From positions 310,001 through 374,000 of the forward strand of contig JAJKFH010003075.1 in assembly GCA_023333565.1 (NCBI GenBank): DNA of 64,000 nt, in the 5' to 3' direction. The notes beneath the pieces were generated by a model. That model saw only the letters and a program-made list of their open reading frames with translations. It did no database searches and was not told the origin of the DNA. Both the position numbers and the translations under genes were made by a program. This DNA comes from Puffinus mauretanicus. Taxonomy: Eukaryota; Chordata; Aves; Procellariiformes; Procellariidae. Shown in pieces: positions 57,101 through 64,000 of this stretch; the first letter of the stretch is position 1; each line of letters begins with the position of its first letter.

Positions 57101-59030
57101 ACATGAGCTTATAAAAGCAGGTGTTAGGAGACCTGATGCTGCCTGTGGTGATGAGGCAGCTCCAGTGCAGTTACTGTGTTTGCCTGCCCTCAGCAGGGTC
57201 AGTGTAGGTGTGGACCCGAGGAGGAGATGCTGGCCCTGTTCCTCGGACCATGTTAACCAGGCATACACCGCACTAAATGGCTTGAAGCTAAATACCTTTA
57301 CAACTTGAGCTTTTTCTTGCCTCTGATACACATTCGTAATCAGCTGTGACCTTTTTTTTTTCCTTTCCCTTCCCGTGGAGTTAGAAGATAGGAAATTCAG
57401 TGGATCGTCTTGTTCGTGGGTACCTCCCATGCATCATCTGCATGTAACACTTCTCTGGACGGAGATGGGGCTTTGCAGCGGCTACTGCTGCAATCAGCAC
57501 TGAGGAGCCACTGTGGGGGATGAAGAGGCCCCATTGTGTGCCCTTGCCCTGCTTTCAGCAGTGGGGTTTCTGTGGCCGATTGTGAGCATGTGGGAGGCAG
57601 GCTAACTCTAATTTGTCTTCTGTACTGCAGGCAGAGTGTAAAGGGCAGTTGTTTACAAATGAAAAGATAATTTCTAACTTGGATAAATGGGACACGGAAT
57701 GGCTGTGACAGGCTGTAATAGCAGTGGAAGCTGTATTGCCATTTGCAGTCAATACAAGGTTTAAAATGCATGAGGTGGGGTGAATTAGAAAGTGGGAAAA
57801 ACAAACTCTAATGGTTTCAGATGCATATTTTCATCATCTTCTCTAATACAAATATTTTTATCATTTAATGTCGTGCTTCCTTAGAGTAGGGATCTGTTTA
57901 CAAAGCTTTTCTCAGGGAAAGATATGGATAGAGAAGACTTCAAAATAGAAGTCATGCTTTGGTTTGGTTTTTAGCTTTTTTTTTATTTTTTTTTTTGTGG
58001 TGTGTCATTGAATATGACTCTGCTGGCCTTTTTTTATCTCCTTCCAGTATTTTTTCTTTTTTTAACTCTCCAGGATTTCAGGATCTGAAATCTTGTGGAA
58101 GGGGGTAGGATACCCAGTTGGTTGATGGTGTGATGTCAGTCTGGCATGACAGCATTCTCAGCCGAACTGAGATTAGGTTGCTTGTTTCTCATCACAGTGT
58201 TGTCCCCATCAGATAACTCTACTCCAAAGGTAAGAGTCCAGATTGTAACTAAACTTTGTGAACTTGCAAGATCCTGGGCCTGCAGAGTTTCCTGCACTCC
58301 TGCAGGAAATCCTATGTTTTTTACCACTTTCCCAGTCCACAGGAGGTAGGGAGCAGCAGCAAGATGGTATCTCAGCTTGCAGTGGTGTGAAGTGTCTGTG
58401 TTGGTAGAGCTTTCTGCAGAGCAGACTTTCGTAAAAAGGCGTTAAATTCTTGTCTGCACCTACAGCCATAGGCTCACGGGGGCATTTATAGCTTTCGGGG
58501 GGCCATCATGTAACCATCTTCTCTCCCCTGTTTTTTCCAGAGGAGAGCCAGGGTTACTTTGAAAATAAGCTAAACTTGGTTCTGCTGTGGGAGCTTGCAT
58601 GATTGCCAGCTTTTGCAGCCCAGCAGGGCTTTGTGTTACAGTCTGAAGTGATGCTCTTGGAGTTGCTGGAGAGGCAGACAGGACTGCATTCCTCCAACCC
58701 ATCCTCAGAGGCTGGAAGGCACTGCGATGCCAAACACCCTTTTTTTTTTTTTTTTTTTTTTCCCCCCTCCCCCCCCCAGTCATTCCCCAGAAGTCAACAG
58801 GGCTCTGACAAGTCGCTGAAGAGGAGAATCAAGTTCACCAGCGCTTGCTGAGATAAGAACCGGAGGCGCCTGGCTCTTGGTGTATGAGAGGACCCTTTGA
58901 TTCCTGTCAACTGCTCCAACTGAAAGGACTGAAAACCTTTTTGTTTCTGTCCTAGGTTAATGGAGACAGCAAAAGAAATGACCAGGGAGTCCTTACCTAT
59001 CAAATGCCTTGAAGCAGTTATCCTGGGGAT
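41859..59030 (+). CDS. VASH2: VASH2, vasohibin-2 tubulin tyrosine carboxypeptidase (5' part, 4 coding exons)
   Basis: Vasohibins remove the C-terminal Tyr of alpha-tubulin as a complex with SVBP. Coding exons in view are 41859-42152, 47139-47227, 49589-49645 and 58956-59030, with phases 0, 2, 2, 2. They give 171 residues plus two bases of codon 172, about half of the usual roughly 355. The start M-T-G-A-A-A, the acidic SEEEE segment, LFLVNKSGFPMD, TWERMW, PNYKLSMSIPEWLQAIQ and YNHTGTQFFEIRK identify VASH2. VASH1 differs at these positions. Cys164 in LPIKCLEAVILG corresponds to the catalytic Cys158 of human VASH2; the His and Ser of the active site lie in exons beyond the window. Introns 2 and 4 have U12-type donors. 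I found no exon 5 between 59031 and 64000. Confidence 0.95.
42153..47138 (+). other. VASH2 intron 1
   Basis: A U2-type intron of 5 kb (GTAAGG ... GTCCAG). It contains a perfect 16-bp tandem duplication (42805-42836) and a GC-rich stretch near 44.9-45.3 kb with overlapping ORFs on both strands that I consider chance. No transposon was recognised. Confidence 0.8.
42805..42836. repeat. Perfect 16-bp tandem duplication
   Basis: Two adjacent copies of tttaacgctgtcggct with no mismatch, suggesting a recent slippage or repair duplication. Confidence 0.95.
47139..47227 (+). CDS. VASH2: VASH2 coding exon 2
   Basis: The acceptor is GTCCAG after a T-rich tract. Twenty-nine codons (PSVPPVPNYKLSMSIPEW to YMKML) plus CA of a Gln codon. 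The donor GTATCCTTC is U12-type. Confidence 0.95.
47228..47236 (+). other. U12-type 5' splice site, VASH2 intron 2
   Basis: GTATCCTTC matches the minor-spliceosome 5' splice site consensus RTATCCTTT at 8 of 9 positions. It is paired with a U12-like branch site at 49567-49575. Confidence 0.85.
49210..49237. repeat. Perfect 14-bp tandem duplication
   Basis: Two adjacent copies of tagactataaaagc. Confidence 0.95.
49567..49575 (+). other. U12-like branch site, VASH2 intron 2
   Basis: TCCTTTAAC matches the U12 branch consensus TTCCTTRAY at 7 of 9 positions. It sits 13-15 nt before the acceptor AG (49587-49588), within the usual U12 spacing. An earlier AG directly after it (49576-49577) is skipped, because only the later one keeps the Y-N-H-T-G frame. 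Confidence 0.75.
49589..49645 (+). CDS. VASH2: VASH2 coding exon 3
   Basis: Fifty-seven bases encode YNHTGTQFFEIRKTRPLS plus GG of Gly147. The acceptor TTCAG belongs to the U12-type intron; the donor GTAAGT is U2-type. The exon length is a multiple of three. Confidence 0.96.
50984..51569 (-). mobile_element. Solo LTR of an avian endogenous retrovirus (ERVL-like), minus strand
   Basis: A 586-bp element bounded by TG...CA on both strands, with the near-palindromic start TGTCATGGTTTAACCCC on the + strand and ...CCAAAACCAGCACA at the other end. The sequence matches a very common bird LTR family as I remember it; I do not give a family name. It is flanked by GTATG (50979-50983) and GCATG (51570-51574), a 5-bp target duplication with one mismatch. 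The apparent sense direction is minus: a degraded TATA-like CATGTAAAG on the minus strand lies near 51290. There is no internal coding region, so it arose by LTR-LTR recombination. It is antisense to VASH2. Confidence 0.9.
55130..56310 (+). mobile_element. Old CR1-like LINE relic
   Basis: Heavily mutated sequence follows, in order, the ORF2 3' half and 3'UTR of the older CR1 lineages shared with turtles and crocodilians. Markers are 'aacaaagtggtaagtgat' then 'ggcaacatg', 'tttagtacggcttttgg' (the reverse-transcriptase palm F-S-x-A-F), 'aaggtctagaaaacataacc' and 'ggttggaaaattatctg'. Frames are broken throughout. Limits are approximate. It is much older than the three other CR1 copies here. Confidence 0.72.
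58740..58779. repeat. T22/C-rich pyrimidine tract ending in CAG
   Basis: Twenty-two T, then C6-T-C9 with a terminal AG at 58778-58779, located 177 nt upstream of VASH2 exon 4. It resembles a very strong 3' splice site, but no conserved exon follows. Confidence 0.9.
58956..59030 (+). CDS. VASH2: VASH2 coding exon 4 with the catalytic Cys
   Basis: The acceptor is CCTAG. It encodes LMETAKEMTRESLPIKC then LEAVILG plus AT of the next codon. Cys164 is the predicted nucleophile. The donor GTATCCTTT is U12-type. The exon is 75 bases, a multiple of three. Confidence 0.96.
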
Positions 59031-59039
59031 GTATCCTTT
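59031..59039 (+). other. U12-type 5' splice site, VASH2 intron 4
   Basis: GTATCCTTT matches the U12 donor consensus at all 9 positions. The acceptor end of this intron is beyond the window. Confidence 0.9.
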
Positions 59040-60845
59040 CACATGCCTGTGGCTTTTTCCACTGCAGTGCCATTGAATATATTACCCTTCCCGGATGGTG
59101 TTTGAGATGGTCACAGCCAAAGGTGAGTGCCAGCAGCTCAGAGAACTGCCATGGTATTGATCAAAAAGTTGCCGAATTGCCTAGGTTTGTCGGTACAAGC
59201 TTGGATGCTGTGTGCCCAGTTCACAAGTGTCATGCTCTGGCCGTGCTGACCTTGCCTTCTGCCCTGGTAATCTGCATAATGTCAGGATCTGACCCAAAGT
59301 GCCCAGATAGGGATTGTGTAGACAGATACTTGTTTTCTTCATTAGTATTTCTCTGCCAGTTATTGTCGGAGCTTGGTAACACCTGAGGAACACAGGTTCT
59401 GTCCTATGTTTGTCTAATGTTTACACGGCAAAGTCATATTAGTTTTAGTCTCTCAGCCCAGCTGTGCTTTGTGCAGAATCATATGTGTATTATAGTTAAA
59501 CATTTACGCTTTACCTTAACATAATGCTTGCTTCCTGTTCAGTCTCAGAAAAAAACGCCAAGAATATTTTCATTTAGAGACTGACTTGTTACTTGATGCT
59601 TTTGTGCTGTCACTGATAAATCAGCCTGCATCATCCTAAAACACTAGAGGAGGACAAGGCAGGGTTACAGGAATAATTGTATGCTGGATATGTCTTACCA
59701 CCACTGGTCAAGTTTGATTTAAACCAAAACAAAAACCCAACCCAAAATAAACCCCGAAGCAAACCAGCTTCTGGCATGTCTCTGTGGTGTTTTGCTTGCT
59801 GCTGCTGCCCCCTCTCGTGGGAGAAGCATCTGGCAGAGCCCAGCAGGTAGTGCCCTGTGTTGGCTCATGAGAAGGGGTGGCTGCTGTGAGGTGGGAAGGC
59901 GACGTGGGCTGAGGGAGCGTCATCTGTGGTGTGTGAGACTCGATGCCGGCTGCGGTCCCCGCTGTGCTAAGAGGTCTGTGGTGTGGCAGTGGGTGCTGCT
60001 TGTGGCTGCGCTTGGCTCCCCGTGCGCCAGGGGTAGGCTTCAGTCTGAGTCTGAACGGTGGCTCTGGCTGACAGGGCTTCCCCTGCAAATGCTGGCGGGT
60101 CTGCATGCAGCTAGAGGGATGGGGTCCTGGGGGCTTGATGTCAGCAAGAGACTCACACCGATGCCTTCCCAGAAACAGAAATTATGTCAGTGGATCTGTT
60201 CTGCTTGCCCTTGTGTCAGGATTGTCTCCCAAACTATTTGGGGACCAAAGGGATGGGGGAAATAATCCCCAGGTGGAGTTGATGCAGCTCTGAAGTACTG
60301 ATAAGTGTCAGCGTGGCTTCTAGTGCTGTGTTTCTAGCACTGAACCGATTATTCCACATGCCACATGAGCAGAGGGCAATTAGTGGCGTACAGATGACCA
60401 TGACAGCCTAAAAGTATTCTTGCTGATCTAAAAGTTTTGACTGTTTTATTTTCACTTGGAAAGAGGGTTTTTTCTGCTTGCCTCAAACCTGACTTTTGTT
60501 CAATTTCTTTTTTTTTCTTTTTGAGCGGTGGGGAAAGCAAAATAGTTGAAAGCTATGTTTGTACTATTTGGTGTCATCTGAAGTTTCTTTGGACTTTTAA
60601 GATTTGGATGAATCTTTCTGCCTCTAGATGCTCCTTTGAAAAAAAAAGTCTATGGAAAACTTTTTTTTTTAATTGAGATTTCCTTGTGAGAAGGCTTAGG
60701 CAGGGGAGGGTATGAGACAGTCCTGTCTTCCCATGACTTTATTTGCTGTCTTGGAGAGACAGCACAGCCCCTGTGTGAGAACAGGGACTATTTGATGGGG
60801 TGGTGGTCCAGTAACAATATGTTAAAGTTTAAAAGATCCATGCAA

Positions 60846-60886
60846 TATAAAACCTATAAAATAGGTTTTATAAAACCTATAAAATA
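60846..60886. repeat. Nested direct and inverted repeat
   Basis: An 18-bp perfect direct repeat (60846-60863 and 60869-60886) is interleaved with an inverted copy. The arms 60846-60857 and 60861-60872 form a 12-bp stem with a 3-base loop. Confidence 0.92.
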
Positions 60887-63800
60887 TAAAGTATTTTGCT
60901 TGAGGTGTGGGTACACAAAGAGTGTAGCAGTGGTGGGTGGATGGGCTGTTTGAATATGCGTGCTTTGAAAGTGGCCGGTACGAAGCCTGTGCCCTTGCAG
61001 AACCTCGTGCTGCCATGCTGCATGTGCACCATGTGGGTTTTTAGGAGGCATCTTTGTAACAGCACGTGGGGAAGTTTGCTGATTTTTCTCAGCTGTGAGA
61101 TTTTGATCTTTCGCATTGCCCTCTGGATGCGGACATGGTGAGGCCAGCAGCTGTGACTTGCTTTCCAAGGTCAGGCGGTTACCAGACAAGAGATGCGCTT
61201 ACCCACTCCTGAGTGTCAAGCCAATGTCTTCACATATGCCTGAGCTGAGCATCCCTGAGTGTGTGTGTTAACCTCTGGTTCTCTTCTCTGTCTCTGGAAA
61301 TAAGGTACTGCTTGTAATTTGTGTGCTGGCAGGCTTTGCCGTGTTGCTTGGATACCGAAAAGAGCACAGCCCACTACAGCGGACCCTTGGCATGAGCCTT
61401 CATTCAAAGGCTGACTCGCACAGAGCAGCTTAGCAAGATGTCATTTTAATTGAGCTGCTTGCTGGCTCGTGCAATTGCCTTTTACTATGCAACTTCTTAT
61501 AAAATGTTTCTGTAATCCCTCTTGGTGCAGAATTACGTTTTGCATAATTGCCCTCACACTAGATCTTGAAGTGGTTTTATAGGGCAATGAGTTAAAATCC
61601 TGAGCTACCCTGTCTGCACGCACCAAGGGAGCAGCTTCTGTGAGATGACCGAAAGCTCGTACAGATCTTACAATGTTATTTTGCAGCAATCTGCACAGCT
61701 CTTCTTCTCTGCGTAGCTGTCTGAACTGGCTTCGTATATCTCTGTTTACATGGTCTGCTCGTCAGCGCCTAAAGAGAGGCATTCTTTCTGCTGTCTTCCC
61801 CAGAGCATTTCTCAGTTCAGTTGTAAATCAGCTGAGTAATGGTGCGTTCAGCCCATTCCTTCTGAGCAAGCATCGAAATCACTTGTGCTCAAGAAAGGGA
61901 ATAATAAACCAAAAAGTGCCAAGGGAATTTTATCCGTGCTGTATTCACTTTATTAAAATGGGGAGAGCAAAATATCAGAGAGAGGGGGAAGCGGCGTGGT
62001 GCATCCATCCTCAGGGAGTCTCACAGAGCGTGTCTGTGTCGGGTGAACATAACTCGCTCCCGTTGCCTTCAGTGTGCCTCTCCCAGTTCATGCGAGGTAA
62101 CGGTCAGACCCATGCAGTGTATTAGACTTCCCCCCATCCAATAATATCATTAAATGAGGAAGAGGAGAGCCGAAGTGCCTCAGGAGGGAGAAGTGATTTA
62201 ATAGCTCCTGCACTATGCCTTCTGTGCATTTAATCAATGGATGATGTTTATCGCTGCTGGTGATCTGGGGCCATCCTGCTCCTCCTGCCTAGCAGGTACA
62301 TCCCTGGGCTTGGGAGCGAGTGTTTTCAGTAGGGGGGAGAGTTTTTTGCCACAGGATATTGATGTCCCCCAGTGCCCCTCTTTGCCTCCTGCATGCTTGT
62401 CCACAGCTCGACCCACTCACTAACTGAAATACGGGTGAGGAGGGTCCTACTGAATATCTACAGCCCCTCTGGTAGCTGGAAAGAGCTGGGAGAGAGCTTT
62501 TAATTGCTTCCATTTCTCAGAAAAATAGCTCTTTTGTTTTTACTGAAGCCTTATCTGACGGTTTTGAAGCATGAGGTTTATTTTCCTCCTGCTCCACCTC
62601 CTCACTCTGAGCTAGTGGCTTCAGCACTGCTAGCATAAATAAAGCCGCCTTTTCGCTCCTCTCAGCCTGCTCTCATCCCCTCCAGCTTGCTTGTGCCCTG
62701 TGGCACAGCCTCCACGATGGCTCAGGGCACCTGCTCACGCTTCCCCAGCCCTTGCGAGCAGCAGGAGAGGGACCAGACACCCTGTGGCTTTCTGTGCTCA
62801 TCTTGACCAGACTTCAGCAAACAACACCCTTGCATTGCAATGTCATCTTGTCTGAGTTAAATAAGGGAGAATTTCAAACTAATAAATAATAAATTGATCA
62901 GCACAAGTGGTGTAACGGGCGCTCATTTGCTCACTATCGGGTTCATCTGGCTTTCCCTTTTTTTGTTCTTTGGTTTGCAAGGCAGAGTGGGACTTGTAGC
63001 AGAGACACCAGAAGGTGTCAGGCGTGATGCTGGGTTGTCCTGCAGCTGGAGGAGAAGCACTTACGAGTCTGGGCACTGGGACAGCTGGGTGCTTAGACCG
63101 GCTCAGGCATCAGTGTTGGCCGGCTGGTCTGGTCAAACAATTGATGCTGGCACTTATCTCTGAAACCTGAGAATGTGTTGGTTTGTTTCAAGCTGCTGTG
63201 GGCTCTGCAGGGCCTTGCTGCACTGACTCGTTTGGGCTTTTTTCCTTCGGGACTATGAGGAGAAGGGTCTCCCCATGTCCCCTGCCCCTGGGGGTCTCTG
63301 TGGGTCTAGGTCCCTGTTGGTGCTGCAGGGATGGGGCTCGGTGCAGGGATGGCACGCATCTCCTCACTTGCCACTAGCACACCCCTTGCATAGTTGCTGC
63401 CTGTCAGCTTGGCAAAGGCATGAGTTTTTTTTTCTCCCAGCTAAACTCCTGTTGAAGCTGGTTTAGGTGCAGGTGGGCTGAGGTGGTGATTCCTAGCAGT
63501 GGTGCGAAGGATTACTTCCTAGGTGGTGGCAGGTAACCTGAGCTCACCTAGCCATGGGGAGCCAGCTGCTGTCCGGCGGGTGCTATCAGCTGCTAAGACC
63601 TATTTACTGAAATATTCGAAGGCTGGAGCCACAGTGCTGGCACATGAAAAGATCCTGCTCCGATTATTTATTAATAATATATAAAAGAAAAAAAAGCAAG
63701 ACAACATTTTTCCTAAAAGTTGCTGCTGGCAAATAAACAAGGTGATGGGCTTCAGGTCTCTCTTCTGGCTGGGAACTGCTCTGTGCTCTGCGGTGGGGGC

Positions 63801-64000
63801 ACCTGTGTAGGGAAGGGTCTGTACAGGCGGGGAAGATGCTGGGACTTCTTTGTGGGACTTTTTTGATATTAGAGTTCACCAGGAGGTGGGGGAGAAAAAC
63901 CCCAAACAAACCACAGAAGGACATTGGTTGAGTCATTGTGTGAGTGTGCAGATTTAAAGAAAACTCATCCAGATGCTTTCTGCTCCAGAGTTTTAAAACT

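Larger units (their letters stand above)
49646..58955 (+). other. VASH2 intron 3
   Basis: A U2-type intron of 9.3 kb (GTAAGT ... TCCTAG). It carries a minus-strand solo LTR (50984-51569), an old CR1-like LINE relic (about 55130-56310) and a strong pyrimidine tract ending in CAG (58740-58779). Confidence 0.85.
59031..64000 (+). other. VASH2 intron 4 (continues past window end)
   Basis: I searched by eye for the next VASH2 exon (the segment Y-L-T-N...E-R-F-P-I-S-F-K) and did not find it. The interval holds an AT-rich nested palindrome/direct repeat (60846-60886); otherwise nothing was recognised. Confidence 0.7.

Noticed and set aside
59514..59560. U12-like branch motif (ACCTTAAC) as the end of VASH2 intron 4
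   Set aside because: The sequence after the next AG does not encode the expected VASH2 continuation.

Overview
The window looks like nuclear DNA of a bird, probably a neoavian. It carries chicken-repeat-1 (CR1) LINE 3' ends with their typical short tandem tail. It also has a 586-bp solo LTR of a type widespread in bird genomes, AT-rich introns and intergenic DNA, and sharply bounded CpG islands at gene starts. Two coding genes on the + strand are clear: FLVCR1 (complete, 10 coding exons, 523 codons) and the 5' part of VASH2 (4 coding exons, truncated by the window edge). Their order and orientation match the human 1q32 neighbourhood TATDN3 - FLVCR1 - VASH2.

Layout. 1-6.5 kb: five exon-like blocks collinear and in frame with TATDN3 (a TatD-family hydrolase). 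They are strongly diverged, the last has lost its AG acceptor, and I found no convincing downstream exons; I call this a probable decayed TATDN3. A 5'-truncated CR1 sits in one intron (4.2-4.74 kb). 6.5-17.3 kb: intergenic DNA with a second CR1 embedded in an (AT)n tract and one unassigned minus-strand ORF. 17.4-18.6 kb: CpG island, promoter and first exon of FLVCR1. 18.6-28.3 kb: the other nine coding exons. 28.3 to about 32.6 kb: probable long 3'UTR. 32.7-41.2 kb: intergenic DNA with a minus-strand CR1 tail fragment. 41.27-42.2 kb: CpG island of VASH2, with a (CGGCA)n microsatellite, an AT-rich low-complexity block and a 5-codon uORF overlapping the VASH2 start codon. 42.2-64 kb: VASH2 exons 2-4 and introns, with an antisense solo LTR in intron 3 and an old CR1-like LINE relic of about 1.2 kb, also in intron 3.

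Function. FLVCR1 encodes a 12-helix major-facilitator transporter (choline uptake; also described as a haem exporter). VASH2 encodes the vasohibin-2 tubulin carboxypeptidase, which acts with SVBP. The two are neighbours by synteny, not by shared pathway.

The most informative signals outside the genes themselves are the following. VASH2 introns 2 and 4 have U12-type (minor spliceosome) 5' splice sites, with a U2-type intron between them. The uORF stop overlaps the VASH2 start as ATGA. TATDN3 is eroded yet stays in frame. I saw no CRISPR array, operon, integron or other prokaryote-type system, and no wholly new biological system that I could support.
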